DNA from: Myxococcus fulvus
Lineage (GTDB): Bacteria > Myxococcota > Myxococcia > Myxococcales > Myxococcaceae
DNA length: 64,000 nucleotides
Assembly: GCF_900111765.1 (NCBI RefSeq)
Contig: NZ_FOIB01000005.1
Span: 310,001 to 374,000 of the forward strand
Direction: 5' to 3'
The position numbers were made by a program, and so were the translations under genes. The notes under the pieces are model-generated. The model ran no database searches, was not told the DNA's origin, and saw only the letters and a list, made by a program, of their open reading frames with translations. Shown here one piece after another: positions 14,651 through 24,924 of the stretch. The first letter of the stretch is position 1; every line of letters starts with the position of its first letter.

Positions 14651-15130
14651 TCAGGGCAGCCAGGCTGTCAGCAGCGTTGAGGCCCGGGCTCCGAAGGCCT
14701 GGGCCTCCAGGGTGCGCGAGTCCTCTCCCGCGTGGGCCAGCGTGAGTCGCAGGTGCTCGCGAGGCGCGGCCTCCGGCACCCGGTCCAACCACTCCACCAG
14801 CACCGCGCCCTCGCCGCCCACCAGGTCCATGAAGCCGGTGGCGTAGAGGTCGTCGTAGCCCGTCAGGCGGTACAGGTCCGCGTGGTACAGCGGGATGCGG
14901 CCGGAGTACGGGTAGACAATCGCGAAGGTGGGGCTGGCCACCTCGGAGCGGGGCACGCGCGCGCCCTCGGCCACGCCGCGCACCAGGTGCGTCTTGCCCG
15001 CGCCCAAATCGCCAATCAGCCCCACGAAGTCCCCCGGCTCGAGCAGCTCGCCCAGCCGCACTCCGAGCCGATGGGTCTCCTCGGGCGAGGCCAGCGTCAC
15101 GCGCCGCTCCACCGTGTTGGACTCGCTCAT
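14651..15130 (-). CDS. tsaE: tRNA threonylcarbamoyladenosine biosynthesis ATPase TsaE
   Basis: 159-residue P-loop ATPase needed with TsaB, TsaC and TsaD for the t6A37 modification of ANN-decoding tRNAs. Walker A is GDLGAGKT, followed by VASPTFAIVYPY, the YHADLYRL motif and the VEWLDRVPE motif, all typical of TsaE. The ATG at 15130 overlaps the stop of a 12-codon frame that itself overlaps the end of nnrD, suggesting translational coupling. It is the last gene of the leftward acpS-nnrD-tsaE group. Confidence 0.95.
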   Translation of the reverse strand: MSESNTVERRVTLASPEETHRLGVRLGELLEPGDFVGLIGDLGAGKTHLVRGVAEGARVPRSEVASPTFAIVYPYSGRIPLYHADLYRLTGYDDLYATGFMDLVGGEGAVLVEWLDRVPEAAPREHLRLTLAHAGEDSRTLEAQAFGARASTLLTAWLP

Positions 15131-15165
15131 CGCGTTACCTCGTTCGACAGCACCGTGTCGCTCAT
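15127..15165 (-). other. 12-codon open frame linking nnrD to tsaE by two ATGA overlaps
   Basis: A minimal frame encoding MSDTVLSNEVTR fills the gap between nnrD and tsaE exactly. Its ATG overlaps the nnrD TGA, and its TGA overlaps the tsaE ATG, each as ATGA. The peptide resembles the start of TsaE (MSESNTVERRVT). It is therefore either a coupling mini-cistron or the relic of a small duplication of the start region. Confidence 0.3.
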
Positions 15166-16697
15166 CGCTCCCACCGCAGCCACACCTCGCAGAGCCCCTG
15201 CTCGATGAGGTCCCCCGCCACCAGGCCCAGCTGCCCGCGTCGCGCCGCCGCCAGGTCTCCGGCGAGGCCATGCGTGTACACCGCGGTCCAGATGGCGTCG
15301 GGAAGCGGGAAGGCCTGCGCCAGCAGCGCGCCGCACACGCCGGACAACACGTCCCCCGAGCCGCCCGTGGCCATGCCCGGGTTGCCCGTGGTGTTGATGA
15401 ACACGCGGCCATCCGCGTGCGCGGTGAGCGTACGGTCGCCCTTGAGCACCACCGTCACGTTGAGTCCGGCTGCGAGTCGACCCACCATGTCCAGTCGCTT
15501 GGACTGGACCTCCTTGGTCGGTCGGCCTGTGAGTCGCGCCATCTCGCCCGGGTGAGGTGTGAGCACGACGGGCCCCTTGGCGCGGCGGAGCACGGAGGGG
15601 TCCTCCGCCACCGCGTTGAGCGCGTCCGCGTCCAGCACCGCAGGCAGCTCCACGCGCGAGAGCAGCTCGCCGATGAGCCGGCCCGTCTCGGGGCCCCGGG
15701 GGATGCCCGGGCCCATCACGAGCGCGTCCTTGCCCTCGGCCGCCGCGAGCAGCGCGTCCAGGTCCCCCAGGCCCAGCGGACCCGAGCCCTCCAGGGGGAT
15801 GCCCATGATTTCAGCGGAGTGCGACTGCACGGACTCCAGCGCGTCGCTTCGCGTGGCCACCGTGACGAGGCCCGCGCCGGAGCGCAGCGCCGCCTTCGCG
15901 ACCAGCGCCGCGGCGCCCGTCTTCCCCCGGCTGCCGGCGACCACCAGCACGTGCCCGTAGGTGCCCTTGTGTGTGTCCGCCTTGCGCGCGGGCAGCGTGC
16001 GGCGCGCGTCGGACTCCTCCACCACGAAGAGCTCGGCGCCAGGGATGTCTCGGGACGACGCGCCCCCCATGCCGATGTCCACGCGGTGCACGCGCCCACA
16101 CAGCGAGGCCCCGGGCTCCAGGACCTGACCCGGCTTGAGGAAGCCGAAGGCCACCGTCGCGTCCGCCTCCACGCACGGAGAGAAAGGCTCGCCCGTGTCA
16201 CTCTGCAGCCCGGACGGCACATCCGCGGCCACCACCTTCGCGCCCGCGCGGCGCCACCGATGGATGGCGGAGATGGCCTCCGCGAACGCACCGGCCGGAG
16301 CCCGGCTCAGCCCCGTGCCGAACAGCGCGTCCACCACCACGTCACCTGTCGCGGGAGGCTCCACGGACTCCAGCGCGAGCGCCGCGCCACCAAAGCCCCG
16401 CAGCGCCTCCAGGTTGCGCTTCGACTCGGTCGTCAGCTTCGCGGTGTCGCCCACGAGCGTCACCGAGACTCGCGCGCCCCCCTCGAGGAGGAAGCGCGCC
16501 GCGACCAGCCCGTCGCCACCATTGTTGCCCGGGCCGCACACCACCACGAAGCGCCCATGGGGCCCCGCGAGCGCGCGCGCCACGTCCGCGAGCCCCCGCC
16601 CCGCGTTCTCCATCAGCAGCGCGGAGGGCATGCCGTGGCGCTGCTCGGCGGCCTGTTCGGCCTGACGCATCTGGGCGGCGGTGAGGACGCGCAGCAT
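15162..16697 (-). CDS. nnrD: Bifunctional NAD(P)H-hydrate epimerase / ADP-dependent dehydratase
   Basis: 511 residues joining two repair enzymes for hydrated NAD(P)H. The N-terminal epimerase (about 1-215) has the CGPGNNGGDGLVAAR signature and VVDALFGTGLSR. The C-terminal dehydratase (about 225-511) has KGTYGHVLVVAGSRGKTGAA, VLDADALNA, TPHPGEMARL and the NTTGNPGMATGGSGDVLSG ATP-binding end. This is the standard fused YjeF arrangement. It lies 4 bases downstream of acpS, continuing the operon. Confidence 0.96.
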   Translation of the reverse strand: MLRVLTAAQMRQAEQAAEQRHGMPSALLMENAGRGLADVARALAGPHGRFVVVCGPGNNGGDGLVAARFLLEGGARVSVTLVGDTAKLTTESKRNLEALRGFGGAALALESVEPPATGDVVVDALFGTGLSRAPAGAFAEAISAIHRWRRAGAKVVAADVPSGLQSDTGEPFSPCVEADATVAFGFLKPGQVLEPGASLCGRVHRVDIGMGGASSRDIPGAELFVVEESDARRTLPARKADTHKGTYGHVLVVAGSRGKTGAAALVAKAALRSGAGLVTVATRSDALESVQSHSAEIMGIPLEGSGPLGLGDLDALLAAAEGKDALVMGPGIPRGPETGRLIGELLSRVELPAVLDADALNAVAEDPSVLRRAKGPVVLTPHPGEMARLTGRPTKEVQSKRLDMVGRLAAGLNVTVVLKGDRTLTAHADGRVFINTTGNPGMATGGSGDVLSGVCGALLAQAFPLPDAIWTAVYTHGLAGDLAAARRGQLGLVAGDLIEQGLCEVWLRWER

Positions 16698-16701
16698 GGC
16701 T

Positions 16702-17082
16702 TCACTCCCCTTTCGACTGCAGCACCACCGTGGCGGCGGCCACGTCGGCGTCGTGGGTCAACGCGAGGAAGGCCTCCAGCCCCCGGGCCTCCATCACCTC
16801 GAGCGCCACGCCGGACAGGCCGAAGTACGGCGCGCCGCCGTCGCGACGCACCTCCATGTCCTTCCAGCGGATGCCCGGCGGCGCGCCCAGGGCCTTCACC
16901 AGCGCCTCCTTGGCCGCGAAGCGCGCGGCGTAGGCGCTGGCCGCGTCGTGACGCTGGCCGCACAGGGCGCGCTCGTGTTCCGTGTAGACGCGGTTCAGGA
17001 ACGGCTCCGCGCGAGGCCCGTCCAGGATGCGCTGGATGCGGGAGATGGAGCAGATGTCCAGACCCAGGCCCCGGATACCCAT
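16702..17082 (-). CDS. acpS: Holo-[acyl-carrier-protein] synthase
   Basis: 126 residues, the expected size. It transfers 4'-phosphopantetheine from CoA to the serine of acyl carrier protein. The Mg-binding GLGLDICSI near the N-terminus and FAAKEALVKALG in the middle are the two AcpS signatures, and LTHDADVAAATVVLQ closes the fold. It lies between pdxJ and nnrD with tiny gaps. A pdxJ-acpS-nnr order is common in bacteria and supports a single operon. Confidence 0.96.
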   Translation of the reverse strand: MGIRGLGLDICSISRIQRILDGPRAEPFLNRVYTEHERALCGQRHDAASAYAARFAAKEALVKALGAPPGIRWKDMEVRRDGGAPYFGLSGVALEVMEARGLEAFLALTHDADVAAATVVLQSKGE

Positions 17083-17088
17083 GGCGCG

Positions 17089-17814
17089 CTATCCCGGGTT
17101 GCGCATCAGGTCGAGCATCTCCCGGACCGCCCGGTCGAAGCCCACCAGCACCGCGCGCGCGACGATGGCGTGTCCGATGTTCAGCTCGTCGATCTCCGCG
17201 ATGCGCGCGATGGCGTGCACGTTGTCGTAGTTGAGCCCGTGGCCCGCGGCCACGCCCAGGCCCAGCTTGGTGCCCGCCTTCGCCGCGTCGACGATGCGCG
17301 CCAGCTCCCGCGCGCGCTCCTTCTCGTTGCGCGCCTCGCAGTAGCGGCCCGTGTGCAATTCAATCCGGTCCGCGTTCACCTTGTGCGACGCGCGCACCTG
17401 GTCCAGGTCCGGGTCGATGAACAGCGAGACGGTGATTTCGCCGTCCTTGAGGTTCTTGATGATTTTCGCGACGTGCTCGCGCTGGCCGGCGACCTCGAGC
17501 CCACCCTCGGTGGTGAGCTCCTCGCGGCGCTCGGGCACCAGCGTCACCACGTCCGGCTTGTGCTCGTAGGCGATCTTCACCATCTCCGTGGTGGCCGCCA
17601 TCTCCAGATTCAGCAGCGTCTGCGTCGTCTCACGCAGGATGCGCAGGTCGCGGTCCTGGATGTGGCGGCGGTCCTCGCGCAGGTGGATGGTGATCTGCTG
17701 CGCGCCGGCCAGCTCCGCCAGCGCGGCCGCCGTCACCGGATCCGGATACGTGGTGCGCCGCGCCTGCCGCAGCGTCGCCACATGGTCCACGTTGACACCC
17801 AGTCGCTGTCCCAT
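17089..17814 (-). CDS. pdxJ: Pyridoxine 5'-phosphate synthase
   Basis: 241 residues. Condenses 1-deoxy-D-xylulose 5-phosphate with 3-amino-2-oxopropyl phosphate to make vitamin B6. Hallmarks are [14 protein letters not shown] at the N-terminus, [32 protein letters not shown], and the C-terminal [15 protein letters not shown] phosphate-binding loop. The ATG at 17814 has GAGG 8 bases upstream; an in-frame GTG 9 bases earlier is too close to that site to be used. Confidence 0.96.
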   Translation of the reverse strand: MGQRLGVNVDHVATLRQARRTTYPDPVTAAALAELAGAQQITIHLREDRRHIQDRDLRILRETTQTLLNLEMAATTEMVKIAYEHKPDVVTLVPERREELTTEGGLEVAGQREHVAKIIKNLKDGEITVSLFIDPDLDQVRASHKVNADRIELHTGRYCEARNEKERARELARIVDAAKAGTKLGLGVAAGHGLNYDNVHAIARIAEIDELNIGHAIVARAVLVGFDRAVREMLDLMRNPG

Positions 17815-17833
17815 CGACCGCACCTCGCTTGAC

Positions 17834-17870
17834 GCGCGGTGCCGGGATTGTCGGGGGCCCCGGCACGCGC
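17834..17870 (-). terminator. Hairpin between glmM and pdxJ
   Basis: An 8-bp GTGCCGGG/CCCGGCAC stem (17839-17846 with 17859-17866) is extended by GCGC arms around a one-base bulge. It sits in the gap just upstream of pdxJ. There is no T-run, so it may be an attenuator or partial terminator rather than a full stop. Confidence 0.35.
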
Positions 17871-17922
17871 TGGCCCCTCTAATCGCGGCCAGCGTCCGGA
17901 AGTCAACCGCCGTGAGCGGCGA

Positions 17923-19317
17923 CTAGCGGTTGAGCGCCTTCGCCAGGGCGTCCGCGATGTCCTTCGCGTAGGCCTCGTTGCGAGCGGCGTCCTCGCCCTC
18001 CACCAGCACGCGCGCCTTGGGCTCGGTGCCGGAGAAGCGCACCAGCACGCGGCCGGAGTTGCCGAGCTTCTGCTCCACCGACTTGATGATCTTCATCACC
18101 TCCGGCAGCTCGCCCAGCTCCTTCTTCTGCTTCACCACCACGTTGACAAGCGTCTGGGGCACCGGCTCGAAGATGGAGGCCAGCTCGCTCAGGGGCTTGC
18201 CCGCGCGGCACATCACCGCGAGCAGTTGGAGCGCCGCCAGCGTGCCGTCACCCGTCGTGGTGTGGTCGAGGAAGATGAGGTGGCCGCTCTGCTCGCCGCC
18301 CAGGTTGTAGCCGTTCTTGCGCATCTCCTCGACGACGTACCTGTCGCCGACGCGCGTACGAGCCACCTTCACGCCCCAGCGCGCCACCGCGCGCTCCAGG
18401 CCGACGTTGCTCATCACCGTGGAGACCAGCACCTTCTTCTTGAGCTGCTTGCGCGCCACCAGCTCGCCGGTGCAGATGGCCATGATGGCGTCGCCATCCA
18501 CGACCTTGCCCTTCTCGTCCACGACGATGAGCCGGTCGGCGTCACCGTCCAGCGCGATGCCCAGGTGGGCGCCGTGCTTGAGCACCGTGCGCGCCAGGTT
18601 CTCCGGGTACAGCGCGCCGCACTTGTGGTTGATGTTCTTGCCGTCCGGAGAGACGCCCAGCGTGATGACCTTCGCGCCCAGCTCCTCCAGCACCGCGGGC
18701 GCCGTCTTGTAGGCCGCGCCGTTGGCGCAGTCGACGACGATGGTCAGCCCCTCGAGCGTCAGCTCGCGCGGGAAGGTCGCCTTGAGGAACACGATGTAGC
18801 GGCCCCGCGCGTCCTCCATGCGGAACGCGCGGCCAATCTTCGTCGCCGTGGGACGGATGGAGTCGATGGCGCCCGTGGACAGCAGCTCTTCGATCTTGCC
18901 TTCCGTCTCATCCGGCAGCTTGAAGCCGTCGCGCCAGAAGAACTTGATGCCGTTGTCCTCGTACGGATTGTGGGACGCGGAGATGACCGCGCCCGCGTCC
19001 GCGCGCATGGACGTGGTGATGTTGGAGATGCCCGGCGTCGGCAGCGGCCCGACGAGCTCCACGTCGACGCCCATGGACGTCAGGCCCGCGGCCAGCGCCT
19101 GCTCGAGCATGTAGCCCGACAGTCGCGTGTCCTTGCCCACGATGACGCGGTGGCGGTGCGGTCCATTGCGGATGAGGTACGCGAGCGCCCGCCCGAGCTG
19201 CATCGCGACTTCCGCTGTCATCGGGTAGACGTTCGCCTTTCCGCGAACCCCGTCCGTGCCGAACAGCTTCTGCGATGCGCGCTCCTCCTTGGGAGGCATG
19301 TTCATCCTGTACGCCAT
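17923..19317 (-). CDS. glmM: Phosphoglucosamine mutase
   Basis: 464 residues. Interconverts glucosamine 6-phosphate and glucosamine 1-phosphate for UDP-GlcNAc, feeding peptidoglycan and LPS. The active-site phosphoserine loop is [16 protein letters not shown], metal-binding ALDGDADRL lies in the middle, and the C-terminal [15 protein letters not shown] phosphate-binding loop is intact. The start MAYRMN has GGTGGAG upstream; the frame stays open further upstream but without a ribosome site. It follows folP on the same strand, the classical ftsH-folP-glmM order. Confidence 0.96.
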   Translation of the reverse strand: MAYRMNMPPKEERASQKLFGTDGVRGKANVYPMTAEVAMQLGRALAYLIRNGPHRHRVIVGKDTRLSGYMLEQALAAGLTSMGVDVELVGPLPTPGISNITTSMRADAGAVISASHNPYEDNGIKFFWRDGFKLPDETEGKIEELLSTGAIDSIRPTATKIGRAFRMEDARGRYIVFLKATFPRELTLEGLTIVVDCANGAAYKTAPAVLEELGAKVITLGVSPDGKNINHKCGALYPENLARTVLKHGAHLGIALDGDADRLIVVDEKGKVVDGDAIMAICTGELVARKQLKKKVLVSTVMSNVGLERAVARWGVKVARTRVGDRYVVEEMRKNGYNLGGEQSGHLIFLDHTTTGDGTLAALQLLAVMCRAGKPLSELASIFEPVPQTLVNVVVKQKKELGELPEVMKIIKSVEQKLGNSGRVLVRFSGTEPKARVLVEGEDAARNEAYAKDIADALAKALNR

Positions 19318-19546
19318 GGTTTCCGCTCCACCTTTCCCACGCCGGGCCTTCGCCGGTCGCTCGACGTCGGGGCTTATACCCCGCCCACCGCCGGGGCTCG
19401 AAGGTAGGGCCCCGATGCTCCCCCGGCAACGGCCCGGGCTTGCAGGCTGTATCACCGTTGAAGGTCAGTGCGAAAACGATACCAGTCTCATCCCCACGCC
19501 TACACGCGGCCCCACCGCCACCGTGTGGCGCACGGGCCACGCCGGC

Positions 19547-20785
19547 TCAGCGTCCGAGCAGGGCGCCTCCGTCGCGCGCCATGCGAATCGCATCCGCCAC
19601 CACGAGCGCGTCGCGAGCCTCCGCCACGTCGTGGACCCGGACGACGTCCGCGCCCCCCAGCACCGCCATCGCCGCCACGGAACCCAGCGTCGCCGACAGA
19701 CGCTCGCCCGCCGGCTTGCCACCCGTCAGGGCGCCGAGGAATCCCTTGCGGCTGGTGCCCACCAGCAGGGGCAGCCCGAGTACGCGCAGCTCCTCCAGCC
19801 GTCGCAGCAGGTAGAGGTTGTGGTCGAACGTCTTGCCGAAGCCGATGCCCGGGTCCAGCAGGATGCGCTCGCGCGGCACCCCCGCGGCCGCCGCCATGGC
19901 CGAGGAGTCCTCCAGGAACGTCAGCACCTCGTCCATCAGGTCCTCGTAGGCAGGCGCCTGCTGCATGGTGCTGGGGGTCCCCTGGATGTGCATCAGACAA
20001 CAGGCGGCGCCGAACTCCGCCACCACGCGGGGCAGCTCCAGGTCCGTGCGGAAGCCAGTGACGTCGTTGATGAGGTGCGCGCCCGCCTGGAGCGCCTCGC
20101 GCGCCACGGCCGACTTGGTGGTGTCCACCGAGAGGGGCACGGCGGTGCGGGCTCGCAGGCCCTCGATGACCGGCAGCACCCGGGCGACCTCTTCCTCGGC
20201 GGAGACGGCCCGTGAGCCGGGACGCGTGGACTCGCCGCCGACGTCCAACAGGTCCGCGCCCGCCTCCGCCAGCGCGAGCCCGTGGGCGATGGCCGCGTCG
20301 ACGTCCTGGTAGCGCCCCCCATCGGAGAAGCTGTCCGGCGTCACGTTGACCACGCCCATGACGTAGGTGCGCGAGCCCCACTCGAAGGTGCGCTCGCCGA
20401 GCACCAGCGGCGTCGGCGCCACGTGTGTCCCCAGGGCGCGCTCCAGCGCGCCCGCCAGCGCGATGAGCTCGCCCCCCTCGGCGCGGGCGAGCGCGATGAG
20501 CCGCTCCAGTTGCTCACGTCGTCCAGACAACAGGCCCGCCCCGGCGCGGGTGCGCACGTCGCCCGAGACCCAGGAAGGAAACTCCTCCCGACCCGGCGCG
20601 TTCGAGCGCTCTGGCAGGCCGTGGAGGAACTGGCCGACCTCCTTCGAGACGCCGGTGAGGAGCCACTGCCCATGCGGCAGCTTCTCCAGGAGGTACTCGC
20701 GCGCGGGCGTGGGCAACCCCATGCGACGGAAGGCCAACGTCAGGTCCTCCGGATGGTCGACGCTGATGGGGCGGGCGCGAATCAT
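19547..20785 (-). CDS. folP: Dihydropteroate synthase with N-terminal extension
   Basis: 412 residues, against about 280 for usual FolP. Joins p-aminobenzoate to 6-hydroxymethyl-dihydropterin pyrophosphate in folate synthesis and is the sulfonamide target. The C-terminal 275 residues have MGVVNVTPDSFSDGG, LLDVGGESTRPGS, the RILLDPGIGFGKT loop and VRVHDVAEARDA. Residues 1 to about 135 form an extra domain I do not recognise. The ATG at 20785 has AGGAG nine bases upstream; that site overlaps an upstream GTG, which rules the GTG out. Confidence 0.94.
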   Translation of the reverse strand: MIRARPISVDHPEDLTLAFRRMGLPTPAREYLLEKLPHGQWLLTGVSKEVGQFLHGLPERSNAPGREEFPSWVSGDVRTRAGAGLLSGRREQLERLIALARAEGGELIALAGALERALGTHVAPTPLVLGERTFEWGSRTYVMGVVNVTPDSFSDGGRYQDVDAAIAHGLALAEAGADLLDVGGESTRPGSRAVSAEEEVARVLPVIEGLRARTAVPLSVDTTKSAVAREALQAGAHLINDVTGFRTDLELPRVVAEFGAACCLMHIQGTPSTMQQAPAYEDLMDEVLTFLEDSSAMAAAAGVPRERILLDPGIGFGKTFDHNLYLLRRLEELRVLGLPLLVGTSRKGFLGALTGGKPAGERLSATLGSVAAMAVLGGADVVRVHDVAEARDALVVADAIRMARDGGALLGR

Positions 20786-20956
20786 GGGCGAGGGCTCCTG
20801 CACGAAGCGGAACGGGCCTGCGCATGGCGACGAAGGCCCCTGGTCACCCTACCCTCTCCGCGCACACGCGAGCGGCACCGAATGCGCGGCACGAGCCTCG
20901 ACGCCCCAAGGCCCCGCGCCGCCCGCGAGGGCGCGGGCGCCAACATCCCCGCAAAC

Positions 20957-20991
20957 GAAAAGGCCCTCCCCGGGGTGGGAAGGGCCTTTGT
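20957..20991 (-). terminator. Intrinsic terminator of ftsH
   Basis: A perfect 9-bp AAAGGCCCT/AGGGCCTTT stem (20959-20967 with 20981-20989) with a 13-base loop is followed on the minus strand by TTTTCG. It lies 28 bases past the ftsH stop, so most ftsH transcripts should end before folP. Confidence 0.75.
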
Positions 20992-21017
20992 TCAGCGCCG
21001 CGTGGCGGCGGCCGGAA

Positions 21018-22934
<1,917 letters not shown>

Positions 22935-23038
22935 GTGTCAGCTGCCCTTTCGGTACTCGGCGGGTGAGGGCCGTGCCGGGAGAAACCCAGCCTTTTCAAT
23001 CATTTGCCCGACACCAGGCGAGCTCCCAGTCGTCGGAC

Positions 23039-23066
23039 CGTATCAGCAACAGCAAAAAGCCCTCAA
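23039..23066 (-). promoter_or_regulatory. Candidate sigma-70-type promoter of ftsH
   Basis: On the minus strand TTGAGG (23061-23066) is separated by 16 bases from GATACG (23039-23044), about 105 bases upstream of the ftsH start. The match is moderate. Its place between a tilS-side hairpin and ftsH fits an independent ftsH promoter. Confidence 0.35.
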
Positions 23067-23073
23067 CTATTTA

Positions 23074-23092
23074 GGGGGCACGGCCAACCCCC
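23074..23092 (-). terminator. Short G/C hairpin after tilS
   Basis: A GGGGG/CCCCC stem with a 9-base loop lies 19 bases beyond the tilS stop and is followed on the minus strand by TAAATAG. It is a weak candidate terminator; the stem is only 5 bp. Confidence 0.3.
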
Positions 23093-23110
23093 GACAACAC
23101 TCATTCCACT

Positions 23111-24427
23111 CTATAACGAAGGGTCCTGGTGATTGCTCGGACCCACGGGTGCGGCCCACAGGTAGTGTCCGGAAACCTCCGCCCGTGACGGAGGTGTCCA
23201 CAGCCCTGGGAGCCACACCACGGTGCCCTCGGCGTCCAGCACCACCGGCCGCGAATCCCTCGACTCCGCGGGCACCCGAAGATCCACCAACACATCCTGC
23301 AACCGGCGTTGTTTCTCGCCCGCGCGCACCCGGTCTCCGGGCCTGCGTGTCCGCACGGTCAGCGGCCAGAGGACATCCCGCGCCAGCGCCAGCCCGTGCA
23401 TGCCCGGAGGCGGCTCGCGCGACTCCACGCTGAAGCGCCACCCCGTGCCCTCCAGCACGCCGCAAGCCCCCTCCCCCGTCAGCACCATGGCCCGCACCGG
23501 AGGCGCCTCCACCTCCGACGACGCCACGCAGCGCACCCGGCCACCTGTCGCCCGGAGCCGCAACGCGCGCCCCACCGTCGCCGAGCCGCCCTGCGCCACC
23601 GCCCGCAGCGCGCGCTCCACCATCGCCGCGTCCGCCACCACGTCGTGCGCGGCCAGCAGCCTGGCGAGCACCCTGCGCCGCAAGGGCACCTCCAGCGCGC
23701 GCACCGCCACCGCGTCCAGCGCGCCATCGGGAAGCCGCACCCGCTCCCACGCCGCGTCCGCCAGGTCGCTCAGCAGCGCGTCGTCCTCGGCCGCCAGCCG
23801 CGCGTACGACGCGAGCCTCGCGTCCACCTGGAAGCCCGCCGCGCTCGACAGGGCCGGCAGCACGTCGTGGCGCACCCGGACCCGCAGGAAGGCGGGGTCG
23901 TCGTTCATCTCATCTGTCACATAGCCGACGCCCTGCTCCTTCAAGGAGGCCACCAGCTCCGCCCGCGTCAGCGACAGCACCGGCCGCACCAGCGCGCCCC
24001 GCGCCTCGTGGATGCCCACCGCGCCCCGCGTCGACGTGCCCCGCGCCAGCCGCATCAGCAGCGTCTCCGCCTGGTCGCTCGCCGAGTGGGCCGTCGCCAC
24101 CGCGGACAGGCCCCGCTCTCGCCGCACCGCCTCCAGGGCCTCGTAGCGCGCCTGCCGTGCGCGGGCCTCGAGTCCGGGGCCGCGAGCCAGGGTCAGCGTC
24201 CGCACGTGACAGGGCACGCCCAGCTGCTCGCAGAGCGAGCCCACGGCGCGGGCCTCCGCTCGGGATTCGGGACGCACGCCATGGTCCACCGTGCAGACCT
24301 CCACTCGCAGCCGCAGCCGCTCTCGCACGCTCGCCGTGCCGACGAGCAGGGCCACCGAATCCGCGCCTCCGGACACGGCGCACAACACGGACCGGCCCTC
24401 CAGTCCGAGGCGCGCATACGTGTCCAT
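23111..24427 (-). CDS. tilS: tRNA(Ile)-lysidine synthase
   Basis: 438 residues. Attaches lysine to C34 of the CAU-anticodon tRNA(Ile), switching it from Met to Ile decoding; essential in most bacteria. The PP-loop AVSGGADSVALL lies near the N-terminus, followed by HGVRPES, TAHSASDQAETLLMRLARG and the C-terminal TilS domain (TRRPGDRVR...KRLQDVLVD-type, here QRRLQDVLVD). I choose the ATG at 24427, which has GAGG six bases upstream and places the PP-loop at the usual distance. An ATG at 24472 in frame lacks a ribosome site. Confidence 0.95.
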   Translation of the reverse strand: MDTYARLGLEGRSVLCAVSGGADSVALLVGTASVRERLRLRVEVCTVDHGVRPESRAEARAVGSLCEQLGVPCHVRTLTLARGPGLEARARQARYEALEAVRRERGLSAVATAHSASDQAETLLMRLARGTSTRGAVGIHEARGALVRPVLSLTRAELVASLKEQGVGYVTDEMNDDPAFLRVRVRHDVLPALSSAAGFQVDARLASYARLAAEDDALLSDLADAAWERVRLPDGALDAVAVRALEVPLRRRVLARLLAAHDVVADAAMVERALRAVAQGGSATVGRALRLRATGGRVRCVASSEVEAPPVRAMVLTGEGACGVLEGTGWRFSVESREPPPGMHGLALARDVLWPLTVRTRRPGDRVRAGEKQRRLQDVLVDLRVPAESRDSRPVVLDAEGTVVWLPGLWTPPSRAEVSGHYLWAAPVGPSNHQDPSL

Positions 24428-24522
24428 CAGTGTCCTCTTCAGCAACTGCGTCGCGGGTCCAGTGGGAGACATCTGCGGGGGCGGAATGGATTGTCGGGTA
24501 ACAGGGTTACAGAGGCGCGCGG

Positions 24523-24551
24523 TTGAAGGCAGGGGGGTCGGTTCTTATGAT
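24523..24551 (+). promoter_or_regulatory. Sigma-70-type promoter of a candidate small RNA
   Basis: TTGAAG (24523-24528), a 17-base spacer, then TATGAT (24546-24551): near-consensus and rare in such GC-rich DNA. A start near A24558 is predicted. No gene lies between it and the terminators about 125 bases downstream. Confidence 0.6.
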
Positions 24552-24557
24552 CGTCAC

Positions 24558-24714
24558 ACCGGATGGGCGCGGTCGCGGAAGCAGAAATATGCGCGACACC
24601 GGGCGTTGTTGAGGGGACGGTCGACTTTTCAAGGTGTTGGACCTAGGGGTCCCCCCCCTCCCCCTCTGGGTCCACGGGACCGCTGGGAGATCCACTCCCG
24701 GCGGTCTCTCTTTC
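24558..24714 (+). ncRNA. Candidate small RNA with its own promoter and tandem terminators
   Basis: Predicted transcript of about 155 bases (or about 205 to the second terminator) between divergent tilS and the CopG-like genes. It has a well-formed promoter at its 5' end and intrinsic terminators at its 3' end, and carries no plausible coding frame with a ribosome site. Inside, GGACC-TAGG-GGTCC (about 24640-24653) makes a short hairpin. It is followed by an 8-C run, a T and a 5-C run: an unusual unpaired C-rich stretch that could be a seed for targets with G-rich ribosome sites. I cannot match it to a named family from sequence alone. A relation to the myxobacterial developmental sRNA Pxr, which I recall as having a C-run loop, is only a guess. 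Confidence 0.45.
24679..24714 (+). terminator. First intrinsic terminator of the candidate small RNA
   Basis: A 12-base arm GACCGCTGGGAG (24679-24690) pairs with CTCCCGGCGGTC (24696-24707), with one T-G wobble and a 5-base loop. It is followed by TCTCTTTCC. Confidence 0.65.
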
Positions 24715-24718
24715 CGAA

Positions 24719-24765
24719 ACGCCCCGGTCCTCCCATCGTGAGGCCCGGGGCGTTTCCTTTTTCGC
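24719..24765 (+). terminator. Second intrinsic terminator of the candidate small RNA
   Basis: AACGCCCCGG (24719-24728) pairs perfectly with CCGGGGCGTT (24746-24755). The stem is followed by TCCTTTTTC on the plus strand. The T-run is on the plus side only, so it terminates rightward transcription, which means something upstream is transcribed rightward. Confidence 0.7.
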
Positions 24766-24844
24766 GCCCGGCTGGATACGTCAGGCGGCACTGAACATGT
24801 CCGAGCAGGGAGCCGACGGGCGCGGAATGAGTCGTCCTAAACCG

Positions 24845-24873
24845 TTGACCCTCTTGGGCGTCTGTCGGATAAC
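24845..24873 (+). promoter_or_regulatory. Sigma-70-type promoter for the CopG-like gene pair
   Basis: TTGACC (24845-24850), a 17-base spacer, then GATAAC (24868-24873). It is placed 52 bases upstream of the first CopG-like ATG and downstream of the tandem terminators, so the pair has its own promoter. Confidence 0.65.
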
Positions 24874-24924
24874 GGCACCGGTGTGTTCAGGTCGTCACCT
24901 CGAATCCGCCCCGGAGACTCAAGT

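Noticed and set aside
24558-24714. Identification of the candidate small RNA as Pxr
   Set aside because: Only a C-run is shared in memory, and flanking genes do not match what I recall of the Pxr locus. I left it as an unnamed candidate.
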